Shown: piece by piece, positions 25,510 through 33,109 of the stretch
Position numbering within the stretch: position 1 is the first letter of the stretch
Layout of the letters: each line of letters opens with the position of its first letter
Assembly (NCBI GenBank): GCA_050733935.1
Contig: JBOHUC010000016.1
Location: forward strand, 1-64,000
DNA length: 64,000 nucleotides
From: JBOHUC01 sp050733935
GTDB taxonomy: Bacteria; Eisenbacteria; RBG-16-71-46; DASYSL01
Reading direction: 5' to 3'
Translations under genes and position numbers: made by a program
Notes under the pieces: model-generated
Told to the model about the DNA's origin: nothing
Databases searched by the model: none
What the model saw: only the letters and a program-made list of their open reading frames with translations

Positions 25510-26448
25510 TTACTTCGTTTCGATCGCTTGCCGGACGAATCCGCCGGCGCGTTCGAGTCGCCTCGTCGCCTCCTCCTTCGAGACTTCCGCGAGCGTCATG
25601 ACGATCGCGGTCTTGACACTTCCTCCGGCCTCGTTCAAGCGATCACACGCCTTGTCGTAGTCGAGCCCGGTCACCGTCATGAGCGTTCGCCGTCCGCGCT
25701 CGACGAGTTTCTCGCTCGTCGCCAGGAGATCCACCATCATGTTCTCGTAGAGTTTCCCCAGACGGACCATGGTCGCGGTCGAGAGCATGTTGAGCACGAG
25801 CTTCTGCGCCGTGCCCGCTTTCATCCGGGTCGAGCCCATGATCGCCTCGGGTCCGACGACCGGACAGATCGCGACGTCGACCGGGATCGTGACCTCGGAC
25901 CGCGGCGTGCACGTGAGGAGTGCGGTCTTCGCGCCGAGCTTCTTCGCCTGCTCGAGCGCGGCCACGACGAAAGGTGTCCGACGCGAGGCCGCGATGCCGA
26001 CCACGAAGTCGTGCCGGTCCACGCGCGCGCGGCGGATCGAGTCCGCTCCGTCGTCAGACCGGTCCTCGGCGCCTTCGACGGCCTGGATGAGGGCGCCGTA
26101 GCCGCCCGCGATGATGCCCTGAATCCACTCCGGAGGAGTGCCGAACGTGGGCGGACATTCGGCGGCGTCGAGCACGCCCAGGCGTCCGCTCGTACCGGCC
26201 CCCACGTAGAGCACCCGGCCACCGGCCTTCAGGGCCTCGAACGCGAGGTCCACAGCGCGGGCGACGTGCGGAATCTCGCCGCGCACGACGTCCGCGACCG
26301 TCCGATCCTCGTTGTTGAGAAGCTCGAGCACCTCGACCGTGGACCGGCGATCGAGATCCATCGTGCGCGGGTTGCGCTGCTCGGTCGCGAGGTCCTTGAT
26401 CTCGTCGAAGACGGCGCGGTTCGGCGCGCGCGGGTCCGGGGCGCTCAT
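25510..26448 (-). CDS. murQ: N-acetylmuramic acid 6-phosphate etherase
   Basis: 312 residues, full length. Cleaves the lactyl ether of MurNAc-6-phosphate to GlcNAc-6-phosphate and D-lactate. The SIS domain is clear: VLYVGAGTSGRLGVLDAAEC, MTGT-type region VVGPEAIMGSTRMKAGTAQK, and the catalytic GLU in AEDRSDDGAD-type loop (VEGAEDRSDDG). A UBA-like C-terminus ends the protein. First gene of the operon murQ - binding protein - two permeases - anmK - spoIID. The ATG at 26448 is six bases after a predicted -10 hexamer and has no ribosome binding site, suggesting a leaderless transcript. Confidence 0.95.
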   Translation of the reverse strand: MSAPDPRAPNRAVFDEIKDLATEQRNPRTMDLDRRSTVEVLELLNNEDRTVADVVRGEIPHVARAVDLAFEALKAGGRVLYVGAGTSGRLGVLDAAECPPTFGTPPEWIQGIIAGGYGALIQAVEGAEDRSDDGADSIRRARVDRHDFVVGIAASRRTPFVVAALEQAKKLGAKTALLTCTPRSEVTIPVDVAICPVVGPEAIMGSTRMKAGTAQKLVLNMLSTATMVRLGKLYENMMVDLLATSEKLVERGRRTLMTVTGLDYDKACDRLNEAGGSVKTAIVMTLAEVSKEEATRRLERAGGFVRQAIETK

Positions 26449-26454
26449 GCGCGC

Positions 26455-26483
26455 ACCTTAGCGACGCGCGGCACCGCGGGCAA
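26455..26483 (-). promoter_or_regulatory. Predicted promoter of the murQ operon, leaderless
   Basis: Minus strand: TTGCCC (26483-26478), 17-bp spacer, TAAGGT (26460-26455). Six bases separate the -10 from the murQ ATG at 26448, so transcription should start at the start codon. Confidence 0.5.
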
Positions 26484-26538
26484 GGCCCGCGGCAACGCCA
26501 GGTGCGATTCCGTCCGGCGTTTCCGGTACTCTCCCGGC

Positions 26539-27474
26539 ATGCCGGAGCTCCCGGAAGTCGAAACCATCCGTCGCCACCTCGAGCGCCACGTCGTGGGCCG
26601 AACCATCGCCTCGGTCTGGACGTCGGGCCTCGCGCTGCGCCGCCCGGTCCCGCGCACGTTCGCTGCCGCCCTGGCGGGGCGGTCGATCGCGGGCGTCGGC
26701 CGACACGGGAAGTTCCTGATCCTCGCCCTCGACGACGGCGCGCGCCTCGTCGCTCACCTCGGGATGACGGGGAAGTTCCTCCTGCGATCGCCCGAGATCG
26801 CCACCGATTCGAAGCCCGCTCACACGCACGCCGAGCTTCGTTTCGCGGACGGGGCGTCCCTCCTGTTCGTGGATCCGCGGCGATTCGGCCTCCTCGACTT
26901 CAGGCCGGTCGGGTCGCAGGACAACGGCCTCGGTGCGCCCGGGGGCGGCGTGGATCCGGTCGCCGAGCGCCTGGACGGGGAGCGACTCCGGGCCCTGTTC
27001 CGGCGCTGTCGCGGGCCGATCAAGCACGTGCTGCTCGATCAGCGTCGCATCGCGGGAATCGGGAACATCTACGCATGCGAGATCCTGTTCCGTGCCGCGA
27101 TTGCTCCCAGGCGGCTCGTTCACACGCTCAAGCCCGACGAGCGCGAGCGGCTCGCCGGAGAGATCCACGACGTGTTGGGGCGAGCGATCGAAAACCGGGG
27201 GACGACGTTCTCGGACTTTCGCGACCTCGACGACCGCCCCGGGGACTACGCGGTCGCTCTCCAGGTCTACGATCGCGAGGGTGAGGCGTGCCTCCGCTGC
27301 GGGACCACGATCCGGCGGATCGTGCAGACCGGGCGGTCGACGTTCTGGTGCCCGGGGTGCCAGAAGCGGGAAGTGCGGAAGGTTGCAGGGAACTCCGCCG
27401 GGCTCAACGGGCGGAACGGTTCGGCGCCGCCACGCGCGACGAGTCGGCGGCAACGGAATCGGCGAGCACCTTAA
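26539..27474 (+). CDS. mutM: Formamidopyrimidine-DNA glycosylase
   Basis: 311 residues. Removes 8-oxoguanine and ring-opened purines and nicks the DNA. The N-terminus MPELPEVETI supplies catalytic Pro2 and Glu3; HGKFLIL and AHLGMTGKF follow, then the helix-two-turn-helix RRIAGIGNIYACEILF. A zinc finger ends the domain (CLRC...CPGC, residues 252 to 276). A Gly/Arg-rich tail of about 30 residues follows, longer than usual, in the part overlapping the convergent gene. TACTCT (26527-26532) ends six bases before the ATG with no ribosome binding site, so the message may be leaderless. Confidence 0.95.
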   Translation: MPELPEVETIRRHLERHVVGRTIASVWTSGLALRRPVPRTFAAALAGRSIAGVGRHGKFLILALDDGARLVAHLGMTGKFLLRSPEIATDSKPAHTHAELRFADGASLLFVDPRRFGLLDFRPVGSQDNGLGAPGGGVDPVAERLDGERLRALFRRCRGPIKHVLLDQRRIAGIGNIYACEILFRAAIAPRRLVHTLKPDERERLAGEIHDVLGRAIENRGTTFSDFRDLDDRPGDYAVALQVYDREGEACLRCGTTIRRIVQTGRSTFWCPGCQKREVRKVAGNSAGLNGRNGSAPPRATSRRQRNRRAP

Positions 27475-27952
27475 GGCGCGCGACCTGGGCAGACCAGGAT
27501 CGCTGCGCGATCGGCACGCCTTGCGGAACCGGCCCGGGCCATTCAGCGCGCGGGATGTACCACTTGCCTTGCATCGTAGTGAGAAAGAAGAACGCGGCGA
27601 GCGTGTCTACGCCTGCAAGCTGCCCCAACCGACCCCCGTCGGCCGGGTTCTTTCCAACTTCTACGTTGTATGCCACGATTACATCACCGTCGAGGCCGCC
27701 CTTGATGTACTCGATCGGTTCGAGAACAGCTCGCCTCCGATACAATTGGTATGTAGTTGAGTCAATTGTCGGCGGCCACAACGAGGCAACAGAGTCGAGC
27801 TCAATGACTCGTGCGAGAACGACGACTCTACTTCCGTGAATCACCCTGACAATTGACTGATCTTCGCCGAAGGGCTTTGGACCTGAGTCTCCCCGCCCGG
27901 CGACGCAGAGCGCAAACAACCCGGCACTGAATACTGAGGCGAGATAGCTCAC
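27404..27952 (-). CDS. Hypothetical exported protein of lower GC content
   Basis: 182 residues, not recognised. The N-terminus YLASVFSAGLFALCVAG is a plausible signal peptide. The rest mentions VIHGSRVVVLARVIELDSVA and EPIEYIKGGLDGDVIVAYNV and has no known motif. GTG at 27952 overlaps the hisA stop as GTGA. Its 3' end overlaps mutM by 71 bases. Counted lines at 27721-27840 are 52-53 percent GC, well below its neighbours, so the gene is atypical and may have been acquired. Coding status is reasonable but not certain. Confidence 0.5.
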   Translation of the reverse strand: MSYLASVFSAGLFALCVAGRGDSGPKPFGEDQSIVRVIHGSRVVVLARVIELDSVASLWPPTIDSTTYQLYRRRAVLEPIEYIKGGLDGDVIVAYNVEVGKNPADGGRLGQLAGVDTLAAFFFLTTMQGKWYIPRAEWPGPVPQGVPIAQRSWSAQVARLKVLADSVAADSSRVAAPNRSAR

Positions 27953-28686
27953 GTCGCCTCCTGCGCTCCCGCCGCCGCGATCGCACTCGCGACGTCGATC
28001 CGCCCGTCGTAGATCGACTTCCCCACGACGAGACCGTCGAGACCGGCCTTCGCGGCCTCGGTCACGTGTTCGAGCGAGCCCACCCCGCCCGAAAGAATGA
28101 CCGAAAGTCCGGTCGCCTTCGCGAGCGCGGCTGCACCCTTCACGTCCGGCCCGCCCAGGAGTCCGTCGCGCCCGACATCCGTGTAGACGATGCGCTTGAC
28201 CCCCATCCGCGTGAGCTCGCCGGCCAGCTCGGCGGCCGCACGCCCCGTGCTCTGCGTCCATCCCCGGACGACGACTTCCCGTTCCTTCACGTCGATCGCG
28301 ACCGCTACGCGCCCGCCGAAGCGCTCGAGCAGCCCGACCATGAGCCCGGGGTTCACCGCGGCCACCGTGCCCAGGACAACGCGCGCCGCCCCGCACGTAA
28401 AGACGGCCTCGAGGTCCTCCGGTTCGCGAAGGCCGCCACCCACCTGAACGCGCATGCCCTTCCGCGATGCCTCCTCGACCACCTGCCGCACCGTCTCGAC
28501 ATTCGAAGAGCCGTCGCCGAACGCGCGATTGAGATCGACGACGTGAAGCCAGCGCGCCCCTGCTTCGGCGAAACGTCGAACGGCCTCGACCGGGGCCAGG
28601 TCGTAGACCGTCGCGGCTTCGCGCGCGCCGCGCTCGAGGCGGACGAGTTTGCCTTCGAGAAGATCGATGGCGGGATAGAGGTTCAC
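27949..28686 (-). CDS. hisA: Phosphoribosylformimino-5-aminoimidazole carboxamide ribotide isomerase HisA
   Basis: 245 residues. Fourth step of histidine biosynthesis, the Amadori isomerisation of ProFAR to PRFAR. The beta/alpha barrel has NLYPAIDLLEGKLVRLERG (catalytic Asp), VGGGLREPEDLEA, TVAAVNPGLM, YTDVGRDGLLGGPD (second catalytic Asp) and LSGGVGSLEH. GTG at 28686 overlaps the stop of the editing-protein gene as GTGA. No other his gene is present in the window, so the pathway is dispersed in this genome. Paralogous PriA (dual HisA/TrpF) cannot be fully excluded by eye. Confidence 0.9.
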   Translation of the reverse strand: MNLYPAIDLLEGKLVRLERGAREAATVYDLAPVEAVRRFAEAGARWLHVVDLNRAFGDGSSNVETVRQVVEEASRKGMRVQVGGGLREPEDLEAVFTCGAARVVLGTVAAVNPGLMVGLLERFGGRVAVAIDVKEREVVVRGWTQSTGRAAAELAGELTRMGVKRIVYTDVGRDGLLGGPDVKGAAALAKATGLSVILSGGVGSLEHVTEAAKAGLDGLVVGKSIYDGRIDVASAIAAAGAQEAT

Positions 28687-29963
28687 GATCCGGATTCGGC
28701 AGGAATTCCGAGGAGGCGCAGCGCTTCGACGTAGGCGGCTTCGAGAGCCGCCGCGTCCTTCGCGACGATCGTCAGGAGATCGGGTCCTCCCCCGCCCTTT
28801 CCCTGCGCAACCGCGAGAAGCGGCTTCGTGACCTCCCGGAGGTCCGGCTCGGAGCGCTCGCGGGCACGCACGATCACGAGAGCAGGCTCGGGCAGCAGAG
28901 CGGCGGCCACGACAAACGGGGCACCTCGCTTCACCGCCGCCAAAGCAAATGCCTTGAGCCCGGCCGCATCGCGTTCGGCCAGCCGGCGCGCCCAGCCGTG
29001 CACGTTCGCGCCGTCGCCGCTGTCGCCGCCGTCGAGGGCGGCTCCCCGATCGACGGCCCACGCTGCCGCCTCGAGCTCGGCGAGCTGCTCGCCGAGCCGC
29101 TTCACGGTCTTCGAGAGGGCTGCGCGCTCAGCGGCGGCTCGCTCGAGCACGTCGATCACTTCGCGGTCGGATGTGTGCTGGCGTAGCCCCGCCTCGACCA
29201 GCATTCGCACGCGATCCTGGTAGTCCGCGAGCGCGCGCACCCCGCACACGAATTCGACCCGCGTGCCGCCCTTCCACTTCTCGAAGCGCCGCACCTTGAT
29301 CGGGCCGATCTCGCCAGTCTTCGTGCAGTGCGTCCCGCCGCACGGGGAAACGTCCCAGTCCTCGACGATCACGAGCCGCACGGATCCTTCGACTTTAGGG
29401 GGCTTCCTCAGCGGGTACTGCCCGATCTCGGACGCTCCGACGATCACGGTGCGAACGGGCCGGTCTTCGAAGACGACGCGATTCGCCGCCTCCTCAGTCC
29501 GCTCGACGTCGTCCCAGGTGAGGCCGCCCCTGTCGAGATCGATCGTCCCCTCGAACTCGCCGAGGCGGGACGACACCGTGTAGGCGTCGAGCACGCGCTC
29601 GAACGCCTGCGATAGCACGTGCTGGCCCGTGTGCTGCTGGCGGAATCCGAGCCTCCGGCCCGCGTCGATCGTGGCCGGGAGGGACGCGCCGGGAAGCGGC
29701 ATCGAGGCTTCCCCATCGGCGCGCTCGATCCGATGCCACACGGTTCCATCGTCAGCCTCTTCGACGTCCACGACGGCGGCGCGCCCGATCGTGCCGCGAT
29801 CGCTCTCCTGGCCACCGCCCGTGGGATAGAAGTACGAGCGTTCGAGCGCGATCCAAACGCCGCGCTCGTCCTCGCGGACGCCGCGGACGGTCGCTTCGAA
29901 TGCAGTGGTGTAAGGGTCTTCGAGATACGGACGGGGAATGTGGGCTTCGCCGGTGCCGCTCAT
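28683..29963 (-). CDS. AlaX-like alanyl-tRNA editing protein with DHHA1 domain
   Basis: 426 residues. Related to the editing half of alanyl-tRNA synthetase and hydrolyses Ser- or Gly-mischarged tRNA-Ala. The zinc motifs are intact: RQQHTGQHVLSQAF (HxxxH) and SPCGGTHCTKTGEIG (Cys...His-Cys). The N-terminus has FYPTGGGQESDRGTI. A helical linker leads to a C-terminal DHHA1 domain (APFVVAAALLPEPALVIV, and GKGGGGPDLLTIVA). No aminoacylation domain, so it is a free-standing trans editor of the longer type. ATG 29963 is the start; a promoter was not identified. Confidence 0.88.
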   Translation of the reverse strand: MSGTGEAHIPRPYLEDPYTTAFEATVRGVREDERGVWIALERSYFYPTGGGQESDRGTIGRAAVVDVEEADDGTVWHRIERADGEASMPLPGASLPATIDAGRRLGFRQQHTGQHVLSQAFERVLDAYTVSSRLGEFEGTIDLDRGGLTWDDVERTEEAANRVVFEDRPVRTVIVGASEIGQYPLRKPPKVEGSVRLVIVEDWDVSPCGGTHCTKTGEIGPIKVRRFEKWKGGTRVEFVCGVRALADYQDRVRMLVEAGLRQHTSDREVIDVLERAAAERAALSKTVKRLGEQLAELEAAAWAVDRGAALDGGDSGDGANVHGWARRLAERDAAGLKAFALAAVKRGAPFVVAAALLPEPALVIVRARERSEPDLREVTKPLLAVAQGKGGGGPDLLTIVAKDAAALEAAYVEALRLLGIPAESGS

Positions 29964-29980
29964 CCTGCGGGATCTCCGGA

Positions 29981-30038
29981 GTCCCGGAGCACCGGGACGA
30001 CCTGGGAAGGCCCTCGGGCGCCTCCCTCGAGCGGGAGG
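29981..30038. other. Two strong hairpins in the gap before the AlaX-like gene
   Basis: GTCCCGG/CCGGGAC (29981-29998, 4-base loop) and CCTCCC/GGGAGG (30021-30038). Neither is followed by a T-run. They occupy the 105-base gap between the sigma54 activator stop (30069) and the AlaX start (29963), and could be leader structure. Confidence 0.3.
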
Positions 30039-30068
30039 GAGACGTCCGGCGCGGCCCTCAGCGAAGCG

Positions 30069-31067
30069 TCAGGCCGGTGGGCGTGCGAGCTGGTACTTGT
30101 GCATCTTACGCCATAACGTCGTCCGCGAGATGCCGAGTTGTCGCGCGGTGTTCGTAACGTTGCCGCGCTGCCGCCTGAGGACCCGGATGATGTGGTCCTT
30201 CTCGATCTCCTCCAAGGAGAGCGAGTCCCGCACATCTTCGGCACCCTTCCCCGATTCGAGGAGAGAAGGCGTGAAGAACGCGGGGGGCAGATCGGCCCGC
30301 GAGATTTCCTTGCCGTCGGCGACGGTCACGGCTCGCTGAATCGCATTCTCGAGCTCGCGCACGTTTCCGGGATAGTCGTAGCGAAGGAGGGCGGTCTTCG
30401 CATCGTTCGAGAACTCTTCGACCGCGCGCCCGGAGCGGCGCACGTACTTCTCGAGGAAGTAGCCCGCCAGGAGGGGGATGTCCTCCCGGCGTTCCCGAAG
30501 AGGGGGCAATTCGATCGTCACGACGTTCAGCCGGTAGAACAAATCCTCTCGAAACCGTCCCTCGTTCATGAGCCGCTTGAGGTCGACGTTCGTTGCCGCA
30601 ATCACGCGCACGTCCACGACACGAACTTCGTTGTCGCCCAGCCGCCGCACCTCGTTGTTCTCGAGGAAGCGCAGCAGCTTGACCTGCGTCGCGAGCGGCA
30701 TGTCGCCGATCTCGTCGAGGAACAGCGTGCCACCGTCGGCCTCCTCGATGAGGCCGCGCTTCGTGCCCGCAGCACCCGTGAAGGCGCCGCGCGCATAGCC
30801 GAACAGCTCGCTTTCGATCAGGTTTTCCGGAAGCGCCGCGCAATTGACCGGCACGAAAGCACCGTGCTGGCGGCGGCTCTGCAGATGAATGGCGCGGGCG
30901 ATGAGCTCCTTGCCCGTGCCACTTTCTCCGAGGATGAGTACGGTGCTTTCGGTGGGCGCCACCTTGGAGACAAGGCGGAAGATGCGTTGCATCTTAGGGG
31001 TTGCGCCCAGGATGTCGCCATAGGCCGGCGTGGAAGCCTGCCAGGGCGGCGTCTCGACTGTCGCCAA
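30069..31067 (-). CDS. Sigma54-dependent activator without a receiver domain
   Basis: 332 residues. An AAA+ domain (about 15-250) with Walker A GESGTGKE, the sigma54-contacting loop GAFTGA, Walker B GTLFLDEIGDM and the arginine-finger region LPPLRERREDIPLL. A Fis-type helix-turn-helix closes it (NTARQLGISRTTLWRKM). There is no N-terminal response-regulator or GAF sensory domain; only about 20 residues precede the AAA+ core, so activity may be constitutive or controlled by a partner. The start is TTG at 31067. A -24/-12-like sequence lies just upstream. Confidence 0.88.
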   Translation of the reverse strand: MATVETPPWQASTPAYGDILGATPKMQRIFRLVSKVAPTESTVLILGESGTGKELIARAIHLQSRRQHGAFVPVNCAALPENLIESELFGYARGAFTGAAGTKRGLIEEADGGTLFLDEIGDMPLATQVKLLRFLENNEVRRLGDNEVRVVDVRVIAATNVDLKRLMNEGRFREDLFYRLNVVTIELPPLRERREDIPLLAGYFLEKYVRRSGRAVEEFSNDAKTALLRYDYPGNVRELENAIQRAVTVADGKEISRADLPPAFFTPSLLESGKGAEDVRDSLSLEEIEKDHIIRVLRRQRGNVTNTARQLGISRTTLWRKMHKYQLARPPA

Positions 31068-31092
31068 AGCTCAGCCCTGCCTTCCTCTCCCC

Positions 31093-31108
31093 TGCGTCTA
31101 AAGTGCCA
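31093..31108 (-). promoter_or_regulatory. Possible sigma54 (-24/-12) promoter
   Basis: Minus strand reads TGGCAC (31108-31103), TTTAGAC, then GC (31095-31094): GG and GC are separated by exactly 10 bases as required. The -12 element is imperfect (ACGC rather than TTGC). It would drive the sigma54 activator gene 26 bases downstream. Confidence 0.4.
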
Positions 31109-31146
31109 CAAGATCGTCATTTGGTCAAGCTGCGGGTCCGTGCACG

Positions 31147-31758
31147 TCAGTTCGTGGATGCCGCCGCGAGCCCGTACACGTCGTCGTGCAGCGCAGGTTC
31201 GCCCTCGTCGTCATAGCCGTTGAGCTCATAGACGATCTCGACCGGAGTGCCGATCGTGACGCGCTCGAAGAGGTCCTCGGCGTCGGAACGCGACATCCGG
31301 ATGCAGCCGTGCGACCGCGCGCGACCGATCGAGCCGGGCTCGTTGGTCGCGTGGATCCCGTATCCGTCCTCGGAGATTCGCATCCACCGGTGACCGAGCG
31401 GATTCTGCGGACCCGGAGGGACCGGCTTTCTTCCTTTCGGGGCCCAGGTCGGGTCCTTGGTCTTCTGGAGAATCCGAAACTGGCCCGTCGGGGTCGGGCT
31501 GTCGGGCCGGCCGACCGCGACCGGATACGCGCGCACGAGCTCGTTCCCGCGCACGAGCCGGAGCCGCCGCGCGGGCACGTTGATGACAACCCGGACCGTG
31601 TCCTCCCAGGGCAACACCGCGCCGATCCCCTGGGGAAGGTCGAGCTGGTCGGGGGCCGCTCCCGATGCGATCCTCGCGATCCCCGCCATCCCGGCGATTG
31701 CGATGCAAAGGATCGAGGCCCCGGATGCGAAGTTGAACGAATGGTCGAATCGGCACAT
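31147..31758 (-). CDS. L,D-transpeptidase (ErfK/YbiS/YcfS family)
   Basis: 203 residues with a hydrophobic signal (SILCIAIAGMAGIARIASGA, about 14-33). The YkuD domain is present: RVVINVPARRLRLVRG near residue 60 and the catalytic centre GIHATNEPGSIGRARSHGC with IRMSRSDAEDLFE (nucleophilic Cys in SHGCIRM). Such enzymes form 3-3 crosslinks or attach lipoprotein to peptidoglycan in the periplasm. The ATG at 31758 has GGGAGGA at usable spacing. It is the last convergent neighbour to the sigma54 activator by position, and the 490-base region 31759-32256 lies upstream. Confidence 0.9.
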   Translation of the reverse strand: MCRFDHSFNFASGASILCIAIAGMAGIARIASGAAPDQLDLPQGIGAVLPWEDTVRVVINVPARRLRLVRGNELVRAYPVAVGRPDSPTPTGQFRILQKTKDPTWAPKGRKPVPPGPQNPLGHRWMRISEDGYGIHATNEPGSIGRARSHGCIRMSRSDAEDLFERVTIGTPVEIVYELNGYDDEGEPALHDDVYGLAAASTN

Positions 31759-32256
31759 GGATGAGTCCTCCCGCCAGGGGAGAACATCAACCTCCGTGCC
31801 GAACTCCTAACCGTGCCTGGGGCTGACATTTAGAAGGCAACCCTGCGTTTCGGGGTCAGGCCTCGTGGGCCACGAGACACAAGGGACGGTCACCACGGGG
31901 CCCGATCGGCCCCGCAAACACGCGGGCGCATTCGGAGTTCGACCCGCCCGGGACAGCAATTTCTGCGAAAGTTTTTGTGGCATGCGTACGGCCAAAACCT
32001 CATAGTCTGACGCCACCAACCCAGCCGGTAATCTCGTCGCCTCATTGAGAAGGCTGACATCCCGATATCACTCCGGGCCTCGAGGTTCCGCGCTCTATTC
32101 CGTAGCGGTATGGAAACCTTCGGGGAGAATTCGTCGCGGCCCACCTTCACTTCGATTTTTCCACCGAAGGGTTCGAATCCGGAAAGCGATGACCCGTCGC
32201 CCCGCCGGACAACCGGAATCGGCGGCCCAGTTGGCCGATTCGATCGGAGGAGTGTC
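31759..32256. other. Gene-free region of about 500 bases
   Basis: No ORF of convincing quality. A hairpin CTCGTG/CACGAG is at 31862-31876 and a near-palindrome GGGGCC/GGCCCC near 31906. AT-richer stretch at about 31960-32080. No riboswitch, tRNA or repeat was recognised. The region probably holds the divergent control sequences of the transpeptidase and of the secreted protein at 32257. A TGGCAT...GGC (GG-N10-GC) match on the plus strand near 31980 was noted but is weak. Confidence 0.4.
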
Positions 32257-32979
32257 ATGAAGATTATGAAGACCACGCTGTGTTTCCTGTTTGCCGCGCT
32301 GGTCGTCGTCGCAGTGGCGCCGTCGGCGTTCGCGGAGACGAAGGTGCCGAACGACATCCCGGTCGGACCGGAGACGGGCCCGAACTGTGACGTCGAAGGT
32401 TACAAGGTCGAGCGCCAGGTGTTCCCGACGCCGGTTCCCATTCCGGACGCGGTTCCCGCGGGCGTCGTCGTGGGCCCGATCTTCCTGCCCGAGGACGGCG
32501 ACATCATCGTGGACACGATCATCGACCTCCGCATGTCGCACACGTGGATCGGCGACATCATCGCGGCCGTCGGCTACGACCCGGATTGCGACGGCCCGGC
32601 GGGATTCATCGTGGCGGACCTGCTCTGCCGGCCTCGCGGCACCTCCGCGAGCTCGCCTCCGCCGTGCGGCACGGTCGCCGGATTCGGCTGCAGCGCGGAC
32701 CTTCTCGCGGCGAACACGCTCCTCTACAGCGACGAGGCTCTCGCGAAGCCCGCAGACGGCGTCTGCGTGAACCCGATCGCGCCCGGCTGCTACAAGCCGA
32801 GCACCGCGCTCGAGGTCTTCCGCGGACTGCGCAAGGGCGGCTGCTGGTACCTGGCGGTCGCGGACAACGCGGGCGCGGACACCGGCGCGATCTACGAGTG
32901 GTCGGTGCACGTTCGCAACCAGCGTCCGGTGCCGGCCGTTCCGGCGACGATGGGCAAGATCAAGAGCATCTATCGCTAA
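32257..32979 (+). CDS. Secreted protein with P-domain-like region and short C-terminal WG/MG-x-IK tag
   Basis: 240 residues. A signal peptide (KTTLCFLFAALVVVAVAPSAFA, about 4-25) is followed by a Cys-containing beta region. DLRMSHTWIGDIIAAVGYD resembles the proprotein-convertase P domain signature, as in many Planctomycete and FCB exported proteins; Cys residues are frequent. The extreme C-terminus is MGKIKSIYR, sharing G-x-I/V-K-x-x-Y-R with three other secreted proteins here. GGAGGA precedes the ATG; the frame is open further upstream but only this start gives a signal peptide. A strong terminator follows at 33005. Function unknown. Confidence 0.8.
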   Translation: MKIMKTTLCFLFAALVVVAVAPSAFAETKVPNDIPVGPETGPNCDVEGYKVERQVFPTPVPIPDAVPAGVVVGPIFLPEDGDIIVDTIIDLRMSHTWIGDIIAAVGYDPDCDGPAGFIVADLLCRPRGTSASSPPPCGTVAGFGCSADLLAANTLLYSDEALAKPADGVCVNPIAPGCYKPSTALEVFRGLRKGGCWYLAVADNAGADTGAIYEWSVHVRNQRPVPAVPATMGKIKSIYR

Positions 32980-33004
32980 TCGCATCCCACATCGGGAGCG
33001 AATT

Positions 33005-33037
33005 GGGGCGGGGCCTTCGGGTCCCGCCCTTTTGTTT
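33005..33037 (+). terminator. Rho-independent terminator after the P-domain-like gene
   Basis: Stem GGCGGGGCC against GGTCCCGCC (one G-T wobble) around a TTCG tetraloop, followed by TTTTGTTTG. Confidence 0.8.
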
Positions 33038-33109
33038 GTCCCATCCGCCGGGCCACGGGCCACGTAGACTCCGGTGACCGAAGTCGACGCCTCCTCCCCC
33101 GGAGATCCC

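Noticed and set aside
31759..32256. Riboswitch or small RNA in the 500-base gap
   Set aside because: Simple hairpins are present but no conserved riboswitch core was found by eye.
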